Shown: positions 26,268 through 33,494 of the stretch, in pieces
How positions within the stretch are numbered: position 1 is the stretch's first letter
Layout of the letters: every line of letters starts with the position of its first letter
Assembly: GCF_002294995.1 (NCBI RefSeq)
Contig: NZ_NSGF01000031.1
Coordinates: 1 to 46,004, forward strand
DNA from: Mesorhizobium sp. WSM3860
GTDB taxonomy: Bacteria > Pseudomonadota > Alphaproteobacteria > Rhizobiales > Rhizobiaceae
DNA: 46,004 nt
Direction: 5' to 3'
Position numbers and translations under genes: made by a program
Notes under the pieces: model-generated
The model's input: only the letters and a program-made list of their open reading frames with translations
Database searches by the model: none
Told to the model about the DNA's origin: nothing

Positions 26268-27398
26268 ATGGTGTTGCGTAGGGAGTCCCCGGCTCCGCCG
26301 ATCAAAGTGGACGACTGGCTGCGTGGCGAGCCCCTCGCCAACTTTCACCCCGGCAAGGTGTACCTCCTAGAATTTTGGGCGACTTGGTGCGGACCCTGTG
26401 TGGCGGCGATGCCCCACCTGATGCAGCTGCAGGAGAAATATCAAGACAGCGGATTTGAGGTCGTCGGAGTTGCAGCTAGGGAACAGGGCCCGACCGCGGA
26501 GGAGGCGCGGACTAGGTTGGATGCTTGGCTGACAGAGAGGTTCCCGAATCTGAATTATCGTATCGCGTTCGATTACACAGGCGAAATGAATAGACTGTGG
26601 ATGGAACCCAGTTCATCCCTCGGGATTCCCGCCTCGTTCTTAGTCGACCGCGACGGCCACATCGCTTTCATAGGACACCCGGCGGAACTCGATGACGTTT
26701 TGCCGAAAGTTCTCAACGGCAGTTGGCGCAACAGCGATCAAGCTCAACGCGCCGATGCAAGGCGGATCGCTACTAACCAATGCACGGCGCGCGAACTAGC
26801 GCTGACCGGACCGATTTACGCCAAGCTTCAGCCGGCGATGCAGGCCGAGGATTGGACGGCGGCACTCTCAGCCATCGAAGAAGGCCTCGCCTCAGTGCCG
26901 GATTATATCGGGTTCCGAGAAACGCACGCGGATCTACTGCTTCACAAGCTGCGCGACATGCAGACCGGCTTGCCAGCCATGCGCCAGTTGGTCGAGGACG
27001 CCATCGACAAAAAATTCGAGGCCGTCTCTTGGATGGTCATGGCCCTGAACCAACTCTTCGATCCCGAGATGGACAACTCTCATATCCCCCGTGCTGAACG
27101 CTTCGCGATGGGCGACGAGCTCTCGGAACAGATCCTGACACTGAATCCCCCGCACGGCGAGGGACCTCTTAAATTCCGGTGGTACGTCCCGGTCGCTCAG
27201 TATTATTACGAGAGCGGAAACAAGGGTCGCGCGATCGAGTTGATCGAGGTGGCGCTGAAATCTCTGGGGAATCCAGGGACGATGCCGGACCATATCAAAC
27301 AATACTACCTTACCCCATTGCTCCAAGCCCTGGCCAACTACACGGGTGAGAACGCATGCTCCGGGGACCTTTGCGTGGTTCCGCAAAAAGGCTCCTGA
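26268..27398 (+). CDS. TlpA-like thioredoxin-fold protein with helical C-terminal domain
   Basis: This 376-residue protein has a thioredoxin fold at residues 1-150 with the active site WCGPC (40-44) and a cis-proline region (GIPASFLVDRDG). A helical half of about 220 residues follows and resembles TPR-type repeats (LSAIEEGLASVPDYIGFRE; YYYESGNKGRAIELIEVAL). Two cysteines lie near the C-terminus (CSGDLC). No signal peptide or membrane anchor is seen, so it should be cytoplasmic. ATG 26268 has TTTGGAG upstream. Its promoter suggests use during nitrogen fixation, perhaps in thiol redox control; partners are unknown. Confidence 0.85.
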   Translation: MVLRRESPAPPIKVDDWLRGEPLANFHPGKVYLLEFWATWCGPCVAAMPHLMQLQEKYQDSGFEVVGVAAREQGPTAEEARTRLDAWLTERFPNLNYRIAFDYTGEMNRLWMEPSSSLGIPASFLVDRDGHIAFIGHPAELDDVLPKVLNGSWRNSDQAQRADARRIATNQCTARELALTGPIYAKLQPAMQAEDWTAALSAIEEGLASVPDYIGFRETHADLLLHKLRDMQTGLPAMRQLVEDAIDKKFEAVSWMVMALNQLFDPEMDNSHIPRAERFAMGDELSEQILTLNPPHGEGPLKFRWYVPVAQYYYESGNKGRAIELIEVALKSLGNPGTMPDHIKQYYLTPLLQALANYTGENACSGDLCVVPQKGS

Positions 27399-27639
27399 AA
27401 ATCAAAGCGCAGTCGCCTGATGAGCGAAGAGACGACAAGTGAAAAAGAAACTGGTCAATCCGCCAGTTTCTGCGGCGCGCCCGCAGCAAATATGTCCAGG
27501 CAGCACAGGGGTGATCGTTTGCTCGAGGTCAAGGCTCGAACCTTAGTGACCCCTCACCGGGTCGGCGCGGAAGAGATGTTCGAGGCGAATTTGGCCTATC
27601 GGAAGACGTCACGACCCGGGACGTGGTCAGCCCAAGGGA

Positions 27640-27950
27640 TGGCGTGGGATCGGCCCGCCCAGGTCGGACGTCGGCTGCGCAACCGGGCCCGGAGTTGGCG
27701 TACCCGAAAGCAGAAATCGAGGCCTGAAATCGAGGAAACCGAATGTCGCACGCGGCGCATGGCCCTGCCGTCACAGGACGGCGAGGCCCTTGCCTGCCAA
27801 TCCGCCTCCCGCGGTTGATCCGTGCTCGCCTTCCATGGCTCATGCCAAGGGAAATCGGACACCGGGCTGCTGGCCAATTTCATCATCGCCAAGGCACTGC
27901 AGCGGAATATCCGATCATTGGCGATCCGGACATTCATCCGCCGCGACGGC
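27640..27950 (+). pseudogene. Decayed nifX 3' end and DUF269 gene
   Basis: About 27660-27740 parallels the nifX 3' end (GGCTGCGCAA, then the spacer with CGAGGAAA). From ATG 27743 the bases follow the DUF269 gene at 15821: the start aligns (MSHAAHGPAV with MFEVAISPAV), as do HGS-GK-D-LLA-FI and the PIIGDPD string. Several indels break the frame, and the match stops at the PIIGDPD region, where fdxB begins. This shows an ancestral nifX-DUF269-fdxB order here. Confidence 0.75.
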
Positions 27951-28238
27951 TCCTTATGGGTGCCGCAATACCTGACAGTTATAGATGGCGAGATCTGTAT
28001 TGGCTGCGGCCGCTGTTTCAAAGTCTGCTCGCGCGAGGTCATGCATCTTTACGGCGTCGATGACACGGGTGAAATCCTCGGCGCCAGCGACGGCAGTGAC
28101 GACGATTTCGATGGTGAGCTCAATCGCATGGTCATGGTTGTCGACCATGCCGGCCGCTGCATTGGCTGCGGAGCCTGCGGCCGCGTCTGCCCAAAGAACT
28201 GCCAGACCCATGTCGCGGCCGACCAGATCGCAGCATGA
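27822..28238 (+). CDS. fdxB: FdxB-type 2[4Fe-4S] ferredoxin (complete copy)
   Basis: The ferredoxin domain contains CIGCGRCFKVCSRE and CIGCGACGRVCPKNC separated by an acidic insert (GASDGSDDDFDGE), as in nif-linked FdxB. The open frame starts at GTG 27822, but its first 35 residues are a reading of the decayed DUF269 copy. The authentic start may be internal (for example TTG 27918, before RTFIRRDG). The 3' end is nearly identical to the copy at 1-123. It should carry electrons for nitrogenase or cofactor assembly. A SyrA/ExoX-like gene follows instead of nifQ. Confidence 0.85.
   Translation: MLAFHGSCQGKSDTGLLANFIIAKALQRNIRSLAIRTFIRRDGSLWVPQYLTVIDGEICIGCGRCFKVCSREVMHLYGVDDTGEILGASDGSDDDFDGELNRMVMVVDHAGRCIGCGACGRVCPKNCQTHVAADQIAA
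28116..28210 (+). repeat. Direct repeat of the fdxB 3' end (copy B)
   Basis: Identical to bases 1-95, with weaker similarity to about 28275. It marks the right-hand boundary of the duplicated fdxB segment. Confidence 0.9.
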
Positions 28239-28275
28239 GCTGCATGATTGACGAGACGAAATCAGGAGAACGGCA

Positions 28276-28596
28276 TTGCGCTTCATCACCTTTTGTCGGC
28301 TCGCCGGGCTGGTCCTGTGCGGCAACGCTGTGACGGTTTACTTCGCCTCGCATTCGTTCCGTCTAGCAGTGATCACGACGCTGGGCTGCTCGCTACTTCT
28401 TCAGCTGGGCTATTTCGCAAGTGTGCTCTTTCTGATTTGGCGATCCAGCTCCGCGGGCAAAGCCCGGCAAGAGGCTGAGCTTTTCGACAGGCCCCAGGAG
28501 GTTCGGTACCAGTCGCGGGACGATGAGCTTATGAATGAAACTCAAGATGTGCCACAGCGCAATCAAACGCTCGGCATATCGCTGCTCCTCCCTTGA
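28276..28596 (+). CDS. SyrA/ExoX-like exopolysaccharide regulator, small membrane protein
   Basis: This 106-residue protein has two hydrophobic helices near the N-terminus (LAGLVLCGNAVTVYFA; LAVITTLGCSLLLQLGYFA) followed by a polar tail rich in Gln, Glu and Asp. This matches the small inner-membrane exopolysaccharide-production repressor family (ExoX, Psi, SyrA), which adjusts polysaccharide synthesis during symbiosis. The start is TTG 28276, with AGGAG 7 bases before it. The gene lies 37 bases after fdxB and is likely in its transcript. Confidence 0.78.
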   Translation: MRFITFCRLAGLVLCGNAVTVYFASHSFRLAVITTLGCSLLLQLGYFASVLFLIWRSSSAGKARQEAELFDRPQEVRYQSRDDELMNETQDVPQRNQTLGISLLLP

Positions 28597-28791
28597 GGCG
28601 CCGTAACAACATCAGAGCTCCGATTCGTCACTTTCATTCAAGTTGATTGTCGAGGTCAGGAGCACCGAAACGGCAAGCATGGGCGCATCGCTGACTACCT
28701 CGCCCTCCGTCGTCGTCCTCGACGATTCGACTATGTCCCCTTCGCCCGCAGCCACGGGTAGGTTCTCTTCCATTTCATTACTACGAACGCA

Positions 28792-28831
28792 CATCCATCA
28801 TGGTCACCACCGACCTGGCATTCGGCGAATG
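28792..28831 (+). pseudogene. IS21 IstB scrap
   Basis: The frame reads VTTDLAFGE, the conserved IstB ATPase segment, and nothing else of the element. About 60 bases further on (28868-28925) begins a stretch repeated at 35682-35740 (shared core CCGGGCTGCGCAACCC and CCAGCTCCGCCC), probably also mobile-element debris. Confidence 0.45.
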
Positions 28832-29593
28832 ACACGCCTGAAGAACCGCGCCTGACGCGCCTACGCCCAAACAATCCGCGTTCGCCGGGCTGCGCAACCC
28901 GACCAGCTCCGCCCCGGCGCCCGCTCCTCGTCGCGCTTATGCAAGCGGGGGGTATAAGTCGAGGCCGATCAGGGTCAAAGTTCGGCTCCGATTGGCAGGT
29001 CTCCGCTACGGTGCGTCCCAGAACAGCTGTCCGCATCCTCGGCGACATCGCCGTACCGCCGTTCGAGCTCTCGGCGTTGCCATGTCGTGCGACGGCCCTG
29101 GCTGTCGCCCGCTCGCCATCTCAGGCGAGGATATCTTTCACCCTATTTACCTCCTTGCCGAGGCGACCTGACCCGCGATGTTTCCGAAGCACCGCCTGAG
29201 GTGCGCTCGAGTGCCTCAATCCTCTAAGTCTGGGCCAAGCCGGAAAAACGCGTCTAAACCTTCGTTCTTCGTGCGCTCGCGGCTTACTTGCTGGGCGTCA
29301 CATCGCGAGATCGCCGGAGGGCTGATTGGCCCACGGCGCGTCAATGCCGATCGTGGCGACCGCGATCAACTGCCCAACCGCGTTCGCCGCGCCATCTCTC
29401 GTGGCCGCACCCTGCCTCTTGAATTGAAGGTACAGTCAGTTCCTCTTTAAAAAGCGACATCCGCCCTGCCATCAGCCGGCGAACAGTTCGGGCTAAAACC
29501 TTGTCACCAATTCGCCAGGTCGAGATGGCAGCGAAACTTTGCGGGTGCGCTCTGGTTCAGACGTAGGTCGATGCCGAGATCACGTTCGGGCAT
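28832..29593. other. Gene-free stretch before the small-RNA promoter
   Basis: No frame here resembles a protein I know. Apart from the dispersed repeat near 28.9 kb, nothing stands out. Confidence 0.45.
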
Positions 29594-29609
29594 TGTCCGA
29601 TAGCCGACA
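29594..29609 (+). promoter_or_regulatory. NifA upstream activator sequence of the putative small RNA
   Basis: TGTCCGATAGCCGACA fits TGT-N10-ACA and lies 75 bases upstream of a -24/-12 promoter. Confidence 0.68.
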
Positions 29610-29668
29610 ATGTCGGGGACGCGACGTGAGGAAGCTGACCCCCGGGTGTTTTTTAGGCGCTTTTGGCT

Positions 29669-29684
29669 TGGCACAGTAAATGCT
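29669..29684 (+). promoter_or_regulatory. Sigma-54 promoter of the putative small RNA
   Basis: TGGCACAGTAAATGCT has a perfect -24 and an ATGC -12 element at the correct spacing. Confidence 0.7.
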
Positions 29685-29694
29685 CGCTATTGCG

Positions 29695-29804
29695 CAAAAC
29701 GCACGGATTGAGTGGGCCCACCGCCGCGAAAGTCGCTAGCTACGCCACCTCCCAAGGCGAACCCGGCCCGGCAGAGAGCTCCGTCTCTGCCGGGCATGCC
29801 TTTT
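29695..29804 (+). ncRNA. Putative NifA/RpoN-dependent small RNA
   Basis: The expected start of transcription from the -24/-12 promoter is near 29695. A textbook intrinsic terminator ends near 29804, so the product would be about 110 nt. No open frame with a ribosome site lies between them. The next gene on this strand is more than 500 bases away and has its own NifA site and promoter. The RNA is inferred from these signals alone. Its targets are unknown. Confidence 0.55.
29767..29804 (+). terminator. Intrinsic terminator of the putative small RNA
   Basis: CCCGGCAGAGA pairs perfectly with TCTCTGCCGGG (11 bp, 6-base loop), followed after CATGCC by TTTTC. It is the strongest hairpin noticed in the window. 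Confidence 0.8.
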
Positions 29805-29986
29805 CAGACGTACTCGCGTTCAAAACTTCAAATTAGGCGACGCAATGCCCGGCTGAACAGGATCGCGTCGAATGAAACTTGATGGCCGTCGCGAGGCTCT
29901 CCGATGCATGGCCGGAGCGAGTGTTGCCCATGCGGGTGGGTTCACACTCAGCGTGGTCGTAGCCATCCGACAATTGTGTCGGACTT

Positions 29987-30002
29987 TGTCGGTTTGACGA
30001 CA
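29987..30002 (+). promoter_or_regulatory. NifA upstream activator sequence of the subtilase locus
   Basis: TGTCGGTTTGACGACA fits TGT-N10-ACA and lies 104 bases upstream of the -24 box, close to the 106-107 bases at nifH and the P450 operon. Confidence 0.75.
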
Positions 30003-30090
30003 CAACCTTGGTTGGCAGGCATCTCGGACGTTTTTGTCTAAGCCGCTGATAACAAACAGACAATTTGTTCCCTTACCCCGTCCTCCAGAT

Positions 30091-30106
30091 TGGCATGAAT
30101 TACGCT
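30091..30106 (+). promoter_or_regulatory. Sigma-54 promoter of the subtilase locus
   Basis: TGGCATGAATTACGCT keeps GG and GC at the correct distance. The start of transcription would be near 30117. Confidence 0.68.
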
Positions 30107-30332
30107 TAATTCCGTTGAGATGGCGCGAGCTGCTTGCCAGGAAAGAGCGAAGAGATGGCCCGACAAAATTGAAGGGCGGGGGATCACAGATTTGTTGCGA
30201 ATGAATACGTTGCCCGCTGGCGGCCCTGCGTCTGCGGCGAGAGCCTCCGTGCGGTTTGAAGATGCGGCGAGGGACTTCAGTACGCGTGTCGATTACATGA
30301 TTTGCTGGCGGGTCCAACAATGGGCGCTGCAG

Positions 30333-30893
30333 ATGTGCATACGGTTGGCGAGCTACGTCCTGTTCGTGATGGCATTCTTCGTCAGCGCTATGACAGCGAA
30401 CGCACAGGAGACCAGCCTTGTCGGCATTTATCAGGGTTCGGAGCTAACCGCGGCCGCCAACCATCTGGGACAAGGCGGATACGAGCTGTCGGGTGGTACC
30501 AAAGTGTCTTTCGACAAGTGGTACCACAGCAAATGGATCGACATGCGATTTGAAATGTTGACGCAGCTGTCGGATGATTTCGGTCTCCTGTGGGGCGCGA
30601 GCACCGGCCAACGCGCCGAAAAGGTCCGAATCGACCCAGGTGTGAAACTCGGCTTTATTCTGCAAAAGCGACCGACGCCGTCCACGACGCTTTCTCTCAC
30701 CGTCAGTTCAATTTTGGGCGGGAATCTGACGGAACGACCTTGCACGGCTGACTATGGCGCCGTCGGCGGCTTCCATACAGTGAATTGCCGTCTGGCCGCC
30801 TCGCAACTCCGGCCCTCGGACACGTTGAAATACATGACAAACCTGAAGCCAAGCCGATGGAAACTAGACCTTCGGTTCAGGGGTGAATTTTAG
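30333..30893 (+). CDS. Secreted, probably outer-membrane protein of unknown function
   Basis: From ATG 30333 the product has 186 residues. It begins with a clear signal peptide (IRLASYVLFVMAFFVSAMTANAQ, cleavage after AQ). The mature part has alternating hydrophobic and polar residues and ends in phenylalanine (LDLRFRGEF), as outer-membrane beta-barrels often do. I do not recognise a family. Starts at 30120, 30201 and 30297 are in frame, but 30120 would begin at the mRNA end, and only 30297 and 30333 place the signal peptide at the N-terminus. A secreted subtilase follows 62 bases later. A scrap of a second copy precedes the second subtilase. Confidence 0.65.
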   Translation: MCIRLASYVLFVMAFFVSAMTANAQETSLVGIYQGSELTAAANHLGQGGYELSGGTKVSFDKWYHSKWIDMRFEMLTQLSDDFGLLWGASTGQRAEKVRIDPGVKLGFILQKRPTPSTTLSLTVSSILGGNLTERPCTADYGAVGGFHTVNCRLAASQLRPSDTLKYMTNLKPSRWKLDLRFRGEF

Positions 30894-30955
30894 CGATGGT
30901 AAAGGCAAGGCCGTAAATTTCGTTGATGAAGAACAATCAGATAGGAAAGTTGATT

Positions 30956-31912
30956 ATGCACAAAATACAATTGTCCCCGGTAGCACTCGTTGCCGGTCTT
31001 TTCATGGGCCTGCTGACGGCACCCGGTTTTGCTGGTGATGTCGATGCCGGTGTCAGCGGCAAAGGAACGACCGGTACTCCAGCCGCGGAAAGCAGTAGCT
31101 CGGGCTGCCCACAAAATGCCGACGGCACATTTTGCTGGATGAGCCCGGATATTGGTGAAGCATGGACATCAGGCTTTATCGGTTCCGGCGTATCGATAAA
31201 TGTCATAGATGACTTCACGGGACAGCCATTTGATGCAGATCTCGGTCGCGGTCGGCAGACGCAGCGGCATGGAGATTGGGTCGCTGAAATTGCCGGCATG
31301 GCCGCCCCTGGCGCAACCATATTCAAGTATGGCTATCTCGAAGGGTCTTCGATCGGGCTGCAGGACGGCCTCAATATCATCAATGCGAGCTACCGCATCA
31401 TAGAGCCACTGAGCCAGCATCCGCGCGAGCAGGCGATTGTCGATGCCGCCTGGGCAGGCACTGCCATCGTCACAAAGAGTGCCGACAACCGCAGCAACGA
31501 GGTAGGTAGTCCCCACGAAGGGGATTTCGATGGACTAACCCTCGGGCTGATTGGGGCGCCATCGGCAATCTTCGTGGGTGCGCTCGACCATAATGGCACT
31601 CCGGGGAACAAGACGCGGCTGGCCCGATACTCGAATTATCCAGGCTCAAACCCCGAGGTGCGGAACCAGTACCTGACAGTGGGTGTCGAGGGTGACAAGA
31701 CTGGCCTATACGGCACGTCCTATGCGGCACCTGTGGTTGCAGGCTATGCCGCCATCCTTGGCAGCAAGTTCACGTCCGCAACTCCGACACAGATTACTAA
31801 TCAGCTGCTGGATACAGCCAGGACCGATACGCTCGTCAACTACAATCCGGCGACTTACGGCCGCGGCGAAGCCAGCCTTTCAAGGGCGCTGGCACCCGTT
31901 TCGATTCACTAG
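30956..31912 (+). CDS. Secreted subtilisin-like serine protease (S8), copy 1
   Basis: This 318-residue protein starts with a signal peptide (VALVAGLFMGLLTAPGFA). The catalytic triad can be placed: Asp in NVIDDFTG, His in QRHGDWVAEIAG and Ser in GTSYAAPVVAGYAA. The oxyanion Asn is probably in SADNRSN, where most subtilases have AAGN. ATG 30956 is chosen by alignment with copy 2 and the AGGAAAG upstream; an ATG at 30923 is less likely. There is no obvious propeptide. It should act in the periplasm or outside the cell. The sigma-54/NifA promoter upstream of its partner gene would drive it in bacteroids. Substrate unknown. Confidence 0.88.
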   Translation: MHKIQLSPVALVAGLFMGLLTAPGFAGDVDAGVSGKGTTGTPAAESSSSGCPQNADGTFCWMSPDIGEAWTSGFIGSGVSINVIDDFTGQPFDADLGRGRQTQRHGDWVAEIAGMAAPGATIFKYGYLEGSSIGLQDGLNIINASYRIIEPLSQHPREQAIVDAAWAGTAIVTKSADNRSNEVGSPHEGDFDGLTLGLIGAPSAIFVGALDHNGTPGNKTRLARYSNYPGSNPEVRNQYLTVGVEGDKTGLYGTSYAAPVVAGYAAILGSKFTSATPTQITNQLLDTARTDTLVNYNPATYGRGEASLSRALAPVSIH

Positions 31913-31944
31913 ACTGCCACCCCTACCCTCATGCGTCCGAACGT

Positions 31945-32037
31945 GTGTGGATCGCGGCGCCCAGGCGGTGAATTGCCGTCCGTGGCGTCGCTGCTCCGGC
32001 CGGCGGACACATTAAATACCCGGCGAACGCTCATCTG
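31945..32037 (+). pseudogene. 3' remnant of a second copy of the outer-membrane-like gene
   Basis: The stretch follows the 3' part of the gene at 30333-30893: GTGAATTGCCGT, a central CTCCGGCC, CGGACAC and AAATAC occur in the same order and at nearly the same spacing. A one-base shift breaks the frame. Its position between the two protease genes shows that a two-gene unit was duplicated in tandem and one partner was lost. Confidence 0.75.
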
Positions 32038-32132
32038 AACCTGCTGAACATCGGTCTCTGGTCCCAAGTCTTTCTACCGTGGGTGAAATGCTTCGTCTTG
32101 TTTATGAAGAACAGTTCAAACAGGAGAGTTGA

Positions 32133-33092
32133 ATGGAGATAAAGCGATTGTTGCCGGTGGCGTACCTTGCCAGTCTTGTCCTATGGACGTCGGCACCACC
32201 CGGTTTCGCCGATGACCTCCAATCCAGGGTCGCCGGCGATGGCGTGGCTGCCAGCCCAGCCATGGACGGCAGCAGCTCGCGTTGCCCACAAAATGCCGAC
32301 GGCACCTTTTGCTGGATGAGCCCGGACGTCGGCGCAGCATGGGCCTCGGGCTATAATGGGTCTGGCGTGTCGGTAACTATCATAGATGATTTCACAGGTA
32401 ACATGGGACAGGTGGGGGATCTCGGCCATGGCTCCCAATGGCAGCGACATGGGCAGTGGGTCGCTCAAGCAGCCGGCATGGTCGCGCCTGGCGCAAGCAT
32501 AACCGAGCTTGACTATTCGGAACAGGTTCCGCTCACGCTGAAGCAGGGCCTCAATGTCATTAATCTGAGCTATGGCCTTGAGGAACCAGTGAGCGGGTAC
32601 CGGCTTGAGCAGACGATTGTCGACGCGGCTCGGGCGGGTGCTGCGGTCTTCACAAAGGCAGCCGGCAACGGGTCCGTAGCGGTAGATACCCTTGCCGATG
32701 GGGATATTGATTTCCTTGCTCTCGACCTGATTGGGAAGCAATCGACAATCTTTGTGGGTGCGCTAGAGCGCAATGGCACTCCCGAAAACAAGGCAAAGCT
32801 CGCCTCCTATTCGAATTACGCCGGTTCAGATTCGGAGGTGCAGAACCACTTCCTGACGGTGGGTGTCGAGAGCGACAAGACTGGCCTAACCGGAACGTCT
32901 GTCGCGGCATCTGTGGTTGCAGGCTATGCCGCCATCCTTGGCAGCAAATTCACGTCCGCGACACCGACACAGATCACCAATCAGCTGCTGGAGACAGCCA
33001 GGACCGACACGCTCGTCAACTATGATGCGGCGACTTACGGACGCGGGGAGGCCAGCCTTTCGAGGGCATTGGCACCCGCCTCGATCAGGTAG
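32133..33092 (+). CDS. Secreted subtilisin-like serine protease (S8), copy 2
   Basis: This 319-residue paralogue of the gene at 30956 has signal peptide LLPVAYLASLVLWTSAPPGFA. Catalytic Asp is in IIDDFTG, His in QRHGQWVAQAAG, oxyanion Asn in AAGNGS and Ser in GTSVAASVVAGYAA (the usual Pro is Ser). CAGGAGAG precedes ATG 32133. The central thirds of the two proteases differ at many positions, yet the last 70 residues are almost identical, suggesting gene conversion. No separate NifA promoter was found between the copies, so read-through from 30.1 kb is possible. Confidence 0.88.
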   Translation: MEIKRLLPVAYLASLVLWTSAPPGFADDLQSRVAGDGVAASPAMDGSSSRCPQNADGTFCWMSPDVGAAWASGYNGSGVSVTIIDDFTGNMGQVGDLGHGSQWQRHGQWVAQAAGMVAPGASITELDYSEQVPLTLKQGLNVINLSYGLEEPVSGYRLEQTIVDAARAGAAVFTKAAGNGSVAVDTLADGDIDFLALDLIGKQSTIFVGALERNGTPENKAKLASYSNYAGSDSEVQNHFLTVGVESDKTGLTGTSVAASVVAGYAAILGSKFTSATPTQITNQLLETARTDTLVNYDAATYGRGEASLSRALAPASIR

Positions 33093-33494
33093 ACGAGCAC
33101 TTCGGTCGAGCAGCTGAAACTTCTGTGAGCCGTTGAGCGCCACAAAATCGCCTCGCAGAATTCGGCTCGGCAACTGTGCGGTTCCTGCCGGTCCAATCAC
33201 AAAAAAGAAGCCATTGCTCTTTTATCGAAGTCTGTTGATTTGGAGGTCTGGCTGCGCTCGCAAATCTGGCAAAAACGCAGGTGCCGACAGGGTGTCGTTG
33301 TAGGTTTCCTGGGTCATGGTCGCCTCACCCGCAGCATGCCGACATGTGGATTCGCTTGGTCTCAGTCGAAAGGAAAGCGCTGGGACTCCCCAAGGCTCTG
33401 ACACGTGATCGGAGAGCGCGGCCGACTATCCAAGCAGCGCTTATGAGACGAGTTTGGCGTGGCTATTTCACCTGAATGATCATCCGGAGAGAAT

